Shown: positions 1 to 5,916, counted from the first letter of the stretch. The stretch: 5,916 nt of DNA from an uncultured Erysipelotrichaceae bacterium (GCA_902791085.1 CADAUN010000092.1:1-5916), one strand, 5' to 3'. The notes: generated by a model not told the origin, from the letters alone. Program-made: numbers and translations.

Positions 1-122
1 CATCCTCCGTTCGGCCGGAGTCTGCTTGGGCGGTTTGGTTTGGCGGGACTATTCTACCTCAAAAGGGCGTTCTATCAGTAGACATGTAAAACAGAGCCGA
101 AAAAATACAATTTTCGAAAAAT

Positions 123-544
123 ATGCTATATACGATGGAATTAAGACGAAAAGCAGCGGATGCATTGAAGAAGTGGAAGCAAAGAAAAAATCATCGGACT
201 TTAATTATCGAAGGATTACGGCAAGTAGGAAAATCCTATGTTGCTCTTTCTTTTGCCAAAGCCAACTATGATGACGTTGTATTTTTTGATTTTCGTCACG
301 ACAAAAGCTTGGAAGACGTTTTTCAGAATCCAAGGCGACGAATGGAAAAATGGCATCTGCAAAAGCGCTTGCAACAGGGAATAGCCCCTATTCCATCCAT
401 CGCGTATATAAATTGGCTCGTGGCAATTTCTCTATCGGTGATTATTACTATTCTTTGCCACAATATGCTTTTTTGTTCTTACTGGAGCAAAAGAAAAAGG
501 AAGCTGAAGCAAATCTGAAACTCCCTCCTTTGCCTAAAATTTGA
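123..544 (+). pseudogene. Remnant of a DUF4143-type AAA ATPase, internal deletion plus frameshift
   Basis: Two pieces of one ATPase survive in different frames. The first, from ATG 123 (ATG 135 is an equally good start, reading MELRRKA), carries a P-loop at residues 31-38 (GLRQVGKS) and the following beta strand DDVVFFDF; the match fades around residue 67, near base 323. The second piece, in another frame from about base 326 to the TGA at 542-544, contains NGKMASAKAL, HRVYKLARGNF, YYSLPQYAF and LPPLPKI, which looks like the C-terminal end of the same ATP-binding/DUF4143 proteins. Intact members are usually around 400-480 residues; here about 140 codons remain, so the Walker B, sensor and most of the DUF4143 region are gone. 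There is no good ribosome binding site. The family is widespread in gut Bacillota and poorly understood. Family assignment is from motif memory; the broken state is seen directly from the frame change. Confidence 0.75.
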
Positions 545-612
545 TTTCTATCTCTAATCATATGGGCGTTTGTTCATTTGACGGGAAGATATTCTTTTCT
601 TTGGCTTAAGTG

Positions 613-634
613 TAAAATGATTAACACAATCATT
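613..634 (+). promoter_or_regulatory. Possible -10 element and 7-bp inverted repeat upstream of the nucleotidyltransferase gene
   Basis: TAAAAT at 613-618 resembles a -10 box (five of six matches to TATAAT), but I see no convincing -35 box 16-18 bases upstream. Overlapping it is a perfect inverted repeat, AATGATT (616-622) and AATCATT (628-634), with a 5-base spacer. It lies 21 bases before the ATG at 656 and could be an operator or simply an A/T-rich dyad. Only the repeat is certain; the regulatory role is inferred. Confidence 0.3.
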
Positions 635-642
635 AATACTCC

Positions 643-648
643 AAGGAG
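643..648 (+). promoter_or_regulatory. Ribosome binding site that fixes the start at 656
   Basis: AAGGAG at 643-648 sits 7 bases before ATG 656. The same frame is open further upstream to an ATG at 578, but that would add 26 residues with no family resemblance and no ribosome binding site. The conserved nucleotide-binding loop also begins directly after the start at 656. Confidence 0.85.
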
Positions 649-655
649 ATTTTTC

Positions 656-1510
656 ATGAAAACAACATTGGTTGTAATGGCGGCAGGAATGGGCAGTCGA
701 TTCGGCGGTTTAAAGCAAGCGACACCGATTACACCAGACGGGCGATGCTTGCTCGATTTTTCGGTTTATGATGCCAAAGAAGCTGGCTTTGACGACGTGA
801 TTTTTATCATCCGTCAAGAAATCGAAGAGGATTTTAAACGTTTGGTTGGGGATCGGATTGCAAAACGCATTCCCACTCAATATGTGTTGCAAGATATGTC
901 ATTGCTTCCAGCAGGAAGAAAGAAACCTTTTGGCACTGCCCAAGCGATTCTTTGCTGCCAAAATCTTGTGCACAATCCTTTTGCCGTGATTAATGCGGAT
1001 GATTATTATGGCAAGAATGCCTATGTCTTATTACATCAGCATTTAGTTCAAGCGAAACCTGGAGAGTATTGCATGGTGGCTTATGAATTTCAGAAAACCA
1101 GCTCCCAAAATGGTGCCGTTAACCGCGGGGTGTGTTCGATTGAAAATGGTTATTTAAAACAAATCACGGAGACCATCGATATTCAAGCAGATGGAACTTA
1201 TGAAGTAGATGGAATAAAGCATCAGTTGGACCAGAAAACACCAGTATCCATGAACATTTGGGGGCTTACTCCTGACGTCTTCCCCTTCATCGCGGAAAAA
1301 TATGAAGAATTCCTCCGACATGCCAATTTATCCAAAGACGAATTCTATATTCCTAAAGTCATGGAACAAGCGTTGGAAGAGAAAAAAGCTACCATTCGCG
1401 TCTATCCTGATTTAGATCAATGGTATGGCATGACTTATCAGGCAGATTTAGAGGAAGTGCGTCTTGCCTTGACTTCCTATGTCAAAGAAGGGCGCTATCC
1501 CGGCATTTAA
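656..1510 (+). CDS. Sugar-phosphate nucleotidyltransferase (NTP_transferase family)
   Basis: A 284-residue cytoplasmic protein that by family would transfer a nucleoside monophosphate from an NTP to a sugar-1-phosphate (or a similar phosphorylated alcohol), releasing pyrophosphate. The N-terminus has the GT-A fold signature LVVMAAGMGSRFGGLKQ (residues 5-21), with the glycine-rich nucleotide loop and conserved Lys20. PFGTAQAIL (91-99) and NADDYYG (113-119) supply the base-binding and metal-binding parts; MNIWGL (199-204) and WYGMTYQADLEEV (256-268) fit the C-terminal part of this group. The length is normal for a single-domain nucleotidyltransferase, and there is no signal peptide or membrane segment. 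The sugar and nucleotide cannot be told from the sequence. It stands alone on the + strand and converges on the GH94-like phosphorylase gene, whose sugar-1-phosphate product it might use (inference). Most relatives carry only generic names, so no symbol is given. Confidence 0.85.
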   Translation: MKTTLVVMAAGMGSRFGGLKQATPITPDGRCLLDFSVYDAKEAGFDDVIFIIRQEIEEDFKRLVGDRIAKRIPTQYVLQDMSLLPAGRKKPFGTAQAILCCQNLVHNPFAVINADDYYGKNAYVLLHQHLVQAKPGEYCMVAYEFQKTSSQNGAVNRGVCSIENGYLKQITETIDIQADGTYEVDGIKHQLDQKTPVSMNIWGLTPDVFPFIAEKYEEFLRHANLSKDEFYIPKVMEQALEEKKATIRVYPDLDQWYGMTYQADLEEVRLALTSYVKEGRYPGI

Positions 1511-1528
1511 TGTTGTTTTAAACGAATC

Positions 1529-1567
1529 CTTTACCTGATTTTAAACCAGGCTTAAAGCCGTTCTTTT
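1529..1567. terminator. Possible terminator between convergent genes
   Basis: The 55-base gap between the convergent nucleotidyltransferase and phosphorylase genes can fold. CTTTACCTG (1529-1537) pairs with CAGG, a two-base bulge and TAAAG (1547-1557) around a 9-base loop. An alternative small stem GGCT/AGCC (1549-1559) is followed by GTTCTTTTA. The stem is bulged and the T run is interrupted, so this is a weak intrinsic terminator candidate. It would mainly serve the + strand gene. Confidence 0.35.
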
Positions 1568-4043
1568 AGTCGATCACTTTGATGTCTAATGAAGAAGGAA
1601 GATCCGCGAAAGAGAAAGAGGGGACATCTTCTTGTGCTACCCCATTCACGATATAAACGCGTTTGGCATTCCCTTTGTTTTGATAAGAAAGATGAAGGAT
1701 GGATTGTCTTAATGGGATATCTGCTTGAAAAGCATCTAATGGCTGATGTAGGGCAGGAGAGATACTTACCCGTTCTAAATCCACATGGCAACCAAAGATT
1801 TCTTCAAACAATATTTTAATTAACACGGTGACGGAACCAGTAAACCAATCGTTCATTGATTCTCCATCGATTCCCATTTTGTCGTTATGCATATAAGAAT
1901 TGCTCATGACAAAAGGAGAAGTGGAGATGTGTTCGTGTGTGAAAGGAAGCGCCTTTGCGAGTTCTTGATAAGCAAAATCCACCTCACCCATTTGGAACAA
2001 AGACCAAATGGCAAAAAGGGATGCATGGACATATACAGAGCCGTTTTCTGCTGTGCCGATAGGCAAACGATTAATGCGGCCTACCATTTTGTTTTCGGGG
2101 CCAAAACCCGGTGAGAACGTCTTTAATCCGTATTTGCTGTCCAACCGATGATAGGCGGATAGTATTGTTTCTTTTAAGGATGGGTCTATAGACAACATTC
2201 CAGCAAGCACCCAACAGGCGTTCACCATCAAGGAGTCGCGAGATTTTCCATCGGCATCCATGAAGGAACCAACGAATTCTTTTCGTTTATCGTTCCAACC
2301 ATGTAGGATGCGTTTCTCTCCGTTTTGATTCGTTGCAAGGGCAAACTGCAACAAATTTTCTTCTAGTTTTGTGGCTGCCTTTTCATAATGTTCGCTTTTT
2401 GATGCATCGCATCCTAATTGATGTAAGATAGCAGCCATTTCTCGGTAACAACGTACCAAAGCCAATGAAGCCATGATGGAAACGCCGCTTCCGAAGGATT
2501 GATTTGGATCCGAAGAAGCACCTAAACCGTCCACTGCGTCGTTCCAATCCCCATAAAGGATATGTAAGCATCCTGTTTTTTCATCTAGGTTAGATTCTAA
2601 AAAAGACAGAATGGTGGTTAAGTGGTCAAGTACGCTGTCTTTGCGGGAAGAAAAAGATAATTGGTTTCCCTCAAAATGATAATAACCGGCTTGCTCTTTC
2701 AATAAAGAATAATCACCAGTCAAGGTAAGATAACGATAAAATGCTTCAATAATCCATTCGCCTTGGTCAATATATTCCCGTAAATCCATTGCGGGCAAAG
2801 TTGTGGCATTTGGTGGAAAAGAATATTGTCGTGGCGCTCGACCGTCATCGCCAATGAAATTTAGCCCTTCCCATAATTTTTTCCGACATTTTTGCGGTTC
2901 AATCCAAGAGAAGGATTCAAGTTGCTGATACACGTCGCGTGTGCCTTCAAAAGGGCCAGCATAGTTTTTGGCCATGGCAACAAATTCATTTTGATATAAG
3001 GCGGATTCTAGAAAATAGGAAAAGGTGTCATCCTTTCCTTGAAATGGTTTTTTCCAACCGTGAAAGGAAAGATGAAGTTGATGACGTCTTGTAGCCTTTT
3101 CGTTATCTTGACGCAGGTCATAAGCTTCATCGGCTGCATCCAAGGCATCTTGTTTATCTAAGGGAGAAGTACTTAATTCATAAGACAAAACGAAAGAAGA
3201 GGCGGGTTTTAATGAGGTTTTTGCGATTTCTCCGATTGCCGCATCATCAATGAAACACGTGTAATTCCGTTGCTTAAAGAAGTGACCTTTCCGTAAAGAG
3301 GAGGAGACAGAAAGGGAATCGTTTCCGTTCCCACAAAACAAAGCACGGCCTGTGACTTGTTCTAAAATCCCTTCTGTGTGTGTTTTGACAAACAAATCGT
3401 GTTCTAGACATTCTTTGCGATTGAGATATTCTGTGACATGGAAATGATAACCATCAGAAGTGGCCTCTAAGCTCTTATACCAGCGATCTTCAAATCCGTC
3501 ATAATCGCGATAACGAAGAAGCGGGCAAAAATAAGAAGAAAGATAGATTTCTTTTTCTTCTTGGCTTTGGTTTTCCGCATAGAGAGTAAACTGAAGACGC
3601 TTCTTAGAATCAACAAAAGCGCGCAAGACGGCTAAGACGCCATCTTTCTCTAAGAAATAAAAAGCGGCTTCAGGAGTGTAAATCAAATAACGAGAGACTT
3701 CTCCTTCCTCCGCGGTGCGAGCAACACCGGTGATGGATAAAGGAAGATATTCTTTTTCTTTTTTAAGTCCCAAGAAAAAAGCAAGGTAAGGCTCCCTTCC
3801 GTGCGTGCTGTCTAAAAAGAAATTAAAAGTACTTTCTTGCACCGAAATATTACCTGAAGAATAGGCCCATAAGGTTAAGCCGTCTTCGGCATAAGGGTGA
3901 CGAGCTTCTCCGTCATTATCGTTTTCTATGAGAATAATATTCGGAGCTAAAAATTTCGCACCGGATGGCAAAGAAGCGTTTGCTTTTGGATGTCGTTTTA
4001 AATCCAACAATGCATGGATTTCTTGCGCGAGCAGATGTTTCAT
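1566..4043 (-). CDS. GH94-like glycoside phosphorylase (cellobiose-phosphorylase-related)
   Basis: An 825-residue cytoplasmic enzyme with no signal peptide; cellobiose phosphorylases are of similar size, while 1,2-beta-oligoglucan phosphorylases are longer. GH94 enzymes cut beta-glycosides with inorganic phosphate, inverting to alpha-sugar-1-phosphate plus a free sugar. Roughly residues 1-290 form the expected N-terminal beta domain and 330-750 the alpha/alpha barrel. Visible motifs: GTRDVYQQ (367-374), matching the sugar-binding RDxxQD region; DGRAPRQYS (400-408); YGDWNDAVDGLG (497-508), where Asp502 is the predicted general acid; TAENGSVYVHAS (664-675), whose His673 should touch phosphate; and FTGS (734-737), with Thr735 and Gly736 in the other phosphate contact. 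The substrate is not predictable: the last Asp of RDxxQD is Gln374 here. Its start lies 8 bases after the fucU stop, with no Shine-Dalgarno sequence before it, which points to coupled translation. Family call is firm; cellobiose as substrate is not. Confidence 0.82.
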   Translation of the reverse strand: MKHLLAQEIHALLDLKRHPKANASLPSGAKFLAPNIILIENDNDGEARHPYAEDGLTLWAYSSGNISVQESTFNFFLDSTHGREPYLAFFLGLKKEKEYLPLSITGVARTAEEGEVSRYLIYTPEAAFYFLEKDGVLAVLRAFVDSKKRLQFTLYAENQSQEEKEIYLSSYFCPLLRYRDYDGFEDRWYKSLEATSDGYHFHVTEYLNRKECLEHDLFVKTHTEGILEQVTGRALFCGNGNDSLSVSSSLRKGHFFKQRNYTCFIDDAAIGEIAKTSLKPASSFVLSYELSTSPLDKQDALDAADEAYDLRQDNEKATRRHQLHLSFHGWKKPFQGKDDTFSYFLESALYQNEFVAMAKNYAGPFEGTRDVYQQLESFSWIEPQKCRKKLWEGLNFIGDDGRAPRQYSFPPNATTLPAMDLREYIDQGEWIIEAFYRYLTLTGDYSLLKEQAGYYHFEGNQLSFSSRKDSVLDHLTTILSFLESNLDEKTGCLHILYGDWNDAVDGLGASSDPNQSFGSGVSIMASLALVRCYREMAAILHQLGCDASKSEHYEKAATKLEENLLQFALATNQNGEKRILHGWNDKRKEFVGSFMDADGKSRDSLMVNACWVLAGMLSIDPSLKETILSAYHRLDSKYGLKTFSPGFGPENKMVGRINRLPIGTAENGSVYVHASLFAIWSLFQMGEVDFAYQELAKALPFTHEHISTSPFVMSNSYMHNDKMGIDGESMNDWFTGSVTVLIKILFEEIFGCHVDLERVSISPALHQPLDAFQADIPLRQSILHLSYQNKGNAKRVYIVNGVAQEDVPSFSFADLPSSLDIKVID

Positions 4044-4051
4044 AGAAGCGA

Positions 4052-4474
4052 TTAATGGACAACGCCTTTTTTCAGAATGATATTCGCATAGACGGCACTT
4101 TCTGAAGTTTGAATGATGGCATATGCTTTTTTGGCACGTTCATAAAAATCATAACGTTCAAGCATTTCGATATGAACGTTGGGGTCATGTTCACTCGCAA
4201 TTGTTTTATAGTCTTTCCAAATCGTCGGGGTAGGATCACCATTGGTCGTGTTCATTAATAAGAAATTGCTTGGTGCATAAGTGTCTAACGGGATCATCGT
4301 CAAAATGGCATCTAATAGGGCTTTGCCACCAAGTCCATCCGCACGAATGACTTTGGGGCCAAGATTACCAGAAGGGAAATTGCCGTCCCCGATGACAATC
4401 TCATCGCCGTGCCCCATTTCGTCTAACGTCTTTAATAACTCAGGACTTAAAACTGTTGGAACATTTTTTAGCAT
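4052..4474 (-). CDS. fucU: RbsD/FucU-family sugar mutarotase (L-fucose mutarotase type)
   Basis: A 140-residue protein, the same length as E. coli FucU and colinear with it throughout. The family interconverts alpha and beta anomers of free sugars (L-fucose for FucU, D-ribose pyran/furan forms for RbsD) in the cytoplasm as a ring-shaped oligomer. Seen here: SPELLKTLDEMGHGDEI (10-26) with the catalytic-type His22, IRADGLGG (43-50), PLDTYAP (62-68), FYERAKKAYAII (110-121) and YANIILKKGV (129-138), all FucU hallmarks. The stretch after Asp30 reads GNFPSGN rather than the AHFPAH of E. coli FucU, closer to the NFP form of animal fucose mutarotases. No fucI, fucK or fucA is in view. It is immediately followed by the GH94-like gene, so its real substrate may be a sugar freed by that enzyme rather than fucose. 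An AAGAGG site (4485-4490) precedes the start by 10 bases. Confidence 0.9.
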   Translation of the reverse strand: MLKNVPTVLSPELLKTLDEMGHGDEIVIGDGNFPSGNLGPKVIRADGLGGKALLDAILTMIPLDTYAPSNFLLMNTTNGDPTPTIWKDYKTIASEHDPNVHIEMLERYDFYERAKKAYAIIQTSESAVYANIILKKGVVH

Positions 4475-4484
4475 ATGTGTATTA

Positions 4485-4490
4485 CCTCTT
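4485..4490 (-). promoter_or_regulatory. Ribosome binding site for fucU
   Basis: On the minus strand AAGAGG lies 10 bases before the ATG at 4474, a slightly long but workable spacing. The 57-base gap to the diguanylate cyclase shows no hairpin with a T run and only a weak -10-like TATTCT, so I cannot say whether fucU has its own promoter. Confidence 0.5.
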
Positions 4491-4531
4491 TTGAATAGAA
4501 TACTCGGTTTTTACAAAAAGAAGTCGCGTTT

Positions 4532-5701
4532 TCAACAATCAGGTAAAGAATCGATATTTTTAGCCTTTTTTGCTTCATATAGGCGCTTGTCGGCCGTCAA
4601 AAATGTCTCTTTTGTGTAGGAATCAGGCGAAGCCACCACCCCATAAGACAAAGAAATAGAAGGCGTGCTGCTAGAGGAACTAGAGAGATCTTGATTGATA
4701 TCGTTCATAGTGCGGAGAAACGCGCCTTCATTTTGAATGGCGTCATCCGCACAATAGATGATAGAAAATTCGTCGCCGCCGACACGGAAGATATAACAAT
4801 AACGAGGGAAGTAATAATTCATCCGTTCTGCCACGCGTCGCAAAATTTCGTCACCGGTCGCATGGCCATAACGATCATTGATGGTCTTAAAACGATCAAT
4901 ATCCACTAACGCAAAAATAAGTGGTTTTTTCTTTTCACTAAGCTCACTACTGATGCGTTGGAAACCACGACGGTTATAAAGTTCAGTTAAACTATCGTGC
5001 TCGGCGTCATATTTCATTTGGTCTTCGCGTTCTTTGTAAGTAGAAGACTGGAAATACATGTAATAAAAGATTAATGCATAAATCGCCATTTCCCCGCGAG
5101 AAAAAGCGGGATGTATGGCCCAGAAAATCAATGAAATCAAGCAGAACCCAGCCGGGACAAAGACCGTTACACTTTCGAGCATGGCACGCTTTTTGATATT
5201 CAAGATAGTGGTCACGATAATAAAGAAGATATAGAAAGCGACTGAGACAACGAAAGTGTATCCATAAGGTGCGAAGCGCTGAATTAAATGCCCATCGCTA
5301 TCAAAAGCCATGACGTTTGGGTTCATCAGTGCGGCAAGATAAACACCCCAAGTGAATAACATTGGCAACAATAAGAATAGATAACGTTTCTTCAAATAAG
5401 GTGGCCGCAAAGAAATGTATGACACCAAACAGACGACGCCGATTTCAAAACTAACGCTTAACGTTGTGAATACTTGCCGATATTGCAAAGCAAGTGCCTC
5501 GTCTTGAATGAGTTGTTCTGCATAAATAGTGAAGGTTTGGGTAGCACAAGTAAGCAGCGCGAGTACGCTTGAGGCGATAAACAAATAACGCAATGAACGT
5601 TTCATTGACCGATTCATAATCAACGAAACGAAAAGCATCATGATTCCAACGAAAGGAATGTAGAATTCATAGAGTGTTTGAAACCAACCGCCTTTTTCCA
5701 T
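4532..5701 (-). CDS. Membrane-bound diguanylate cyclase (GGDEF protein)
   Basis: A 389-residue protein expected to make c-di-GMP from two GTP at the inner face of the membrane. Residues about 8-220 form a hydrophobic module of roughly seven membrane helices (about 10-28, 37-57, 77-97, 106-126, 147-168, 177-196, 204-218), a sensor type I cannot name. A short linker (TYKEREDQMKYDAEHDSL) leads into a full GGDEF domain: LTELYNRRGF (238-247), VDIDRFKTINDRYGH (266-280) with metal-binding Asp267, the intact active site GGDEF (308-312), and the closing ADKRLYEAKKAKN (370-382). The catalytic residues are present, so it should be active. The RxxD product-inhibition site normally found just upstream of GGDEF is missing; that stretch reads PRYCYIFRV. 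A six-serine run (340-345) sits in a loop before the last strands. No EAL domain. It lies 57 bases upstream of fucU on the same strand with no obvious terminator between, so co-transcription is possible. AAGGA (5713-5717) precedes the start by 11 bases. Confidence 0.93.
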   Translation of the reverse strand: MEKGGWFQTLYEFYIPFVGIMMLFVSLIMNRSMKRSLRYLFIASSVLALLTCATQTFTIYAEQLIQDEALALQYRQVFTTLSVSFEIGVVCLVSYISLRPPYLKKRYLFLLLPMLFTWGVYLAALMNPNVMAFDSDGHLIQRFAPYGYTFVVSVAFYIFFIIVTTILNIKKRAMLESVTVFVPAGFCLISLIFWAIHPAFSRGEMAIYALIFYYMYFQSSTYKEREDQMKYDAEHDSLTELYNRRGFQRISSELSEKKKPLIFALVDIDRFKTINDRYGHATGDEILRRVAERMNYYFPRYCYIFRVGGDEFSIIYCADDAIQNEGAFLRTMNDINQDLSSSSSSTPSISLSYGVVASPDSYTKETFLTADKRLYEAKKAKNIDSLPDC

Positions 5702-5760
5702 TTTCTATCGAATCCTTATTTTTCGTGAGTTCTATCGACTATTTTTTGCTTTTTCGCAAC

Positions 5761-5802
5761 CCTATACAATAGGACATCATAAATATACCGCAAATACGGC
5801 AA
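5761..5802 (-). promoter_or_regulatory. Candidate promoter region of the diguanylate cyclase gene
   Basis: In the A/T-rich leader of the cyclase, two weak promoter arrangements are readable on the minus strand. One is TTGCCG (5797-5802) with TATGAT (5776-5781), spaced 15 bases. The other is TTGCGG (5788-5793) with TATTGT (5766-5771), spaced 16 bases. Neither is close to consensus in both boxes. The region is the only sensible place for a promoter, but the exact boxes are uncertain. Confidence 0.25.
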
Positions 5803-5841
5803 AAAATAAGAGCGGATGGGAGTAACCAAATTGTTGTGTAA

Positions 5842-5907
5842 ATGACGACGGAGGAGTCATCCTTTCCTTAGACCCCTAGGGGTCGCGCCGGCCTGCGAAA
5901 AAGCAGG
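5842..5907. other. Run of three short inverted repeats in non-coding DNA
   Basis: Three stems follow each other: ATGAC/GTCAT (5842-5846 with 5856-5860, 9-base loop), the perfect 14-base palindrome GACCCCTAGGGGTC (5871-5884), and CCTGC/GCAGG around GAAAAA (5892-5907). A competing longer-range stem, GGATG (5814-5818) with CATCC (5858-5862), shares bases with the first. The region is more G/C-rich than the cyclase leader beside it and has no credible gene. It could be a structured 5' leader for a + strand gene beyond the window, an upstream part of the cyclase leader, or the end of a gene to the right. It matches no riboswitch or RNA class that I can name. Confidence 0.35.
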
Positions 5908-5916
5908 ATTCCTAGT

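Noticed and set aside
5..20. Hairpin CTCCG/CGGAG as a terminator of a gene to the left.
   Set aside because: The five-base stem is followed by TCTGCTTGGG, not a T run, and no upstream gene end is proven.
1..81. Open frame entering from the left edge to the TAG at 79-81, ending LKRAFYQ, as the tail of a truncated gene.
   Set aside because: A second frame is also open to 89 and a third to 271; none gives a recognisable family, and 26 residues are too few to choose between them.
26..271. 81-codon open frame overlapping the ATPase remnant.
   Set aside because: Low-complexity translation with no family resemblance; it is a shadow of the P-loop frame.
578..655. 26-residue N-terminal extension of the nucleotidyltransferase from ATG 578.
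   Set aside because: The AAGGAG site at 643-648 and the conserved N-terminal loop both support the start at 656.
1524..4553. Inverted copies of AATCAGGTAAAG near both ends of the fucU/phosphorylase pair (1530-1541 minus, 4537-4548 plus), as possible element ends.
   Set aside because: A 12-base match is expected about once or twice by chance in a window of this size, and one copy lies in the cyclase coding sequence; there is no transposase.
4281..4619. 112-codon + strand open frame across the fucU/cyclase junction.
   Set aside because: It is antisense to two clearly recognised genes and has no ribosome binding site or family match.
5814..5916. Known riboswitch (manganese yybP-ykoY, ZTP or c-di-GMP type) at the right edge, suggested by GGGAGTA and GCGCCGGCC.
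   Set aside because: Only short fragments resemble these motifs; the remaining conserved blocks and their order are absent within the window.

Overview
The window looks like chromosomal DNA of a low-to-moderate GC Gram-positive bacterium (Bacillota). This is an inference from the AAGGAG-type ribosome binding site, short intergenic gaps, A/T-rich leaders and the flavour of the proteins. A gut or oral Clostridia/Erysipelotrichia-like host would fit, but nothing here fixes the taxon. No rRNA, tRNA, CRISPR array, insertion sequence or phage gene is visible.

Layout, left to right. Positions 1-122 hold no gene I can support. Positions 123-544 are the wreck of a DUF4143-type AAA ATPase: the Walker A start and the C-terminal tail survive, the middle is missing, and the two pieces are in different frames. 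After a leader with a 7-bp inverted repeat and a clean ribosome binding site comes a sugar-1-phosphate-type nucleotidyltransferase on the + strand (656-1510). It converges on a minus-strand cluster across a short gap with a possible terminator. Read in its own direction (right to left), that cluster is a membrane diguanylate cyclase (5701-4532), a fucU-type sugar mutarotase (4474-4052) and an 825-residue GH94-like glycoside phosphorylase (4043-1566). The right edge (5702-5916) is non-coding, with a run of short hairpins.

How the genes may work together. The mutarotase and phosphorylase are separated by only 8 bases, and the phosphorylase has no visible Shine-Dalgarno sequence, so they are very likely co-transcribed and translationally coupled. 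A GH94 enzyme would cut a beta-linked oligosaccharide in the cytoplasm with phosphate, giving alpha-sugar-1-phosphate and a free reducing sugar. A FucU/RbsD-fold mutarotase could equilibrate the anomers of that free sugar. The convergent nucleotidyltransferase is of a kind that uses sugar-1-phosphates, so it could draw on the other product. The upstream diguanylate cyclase might belong to the same transcript and would connect the cluster to c-di-GMP signalling. The individual families are recognisable; the joint pathway is a hypothesis. I see no clearly new defence or mobile system.
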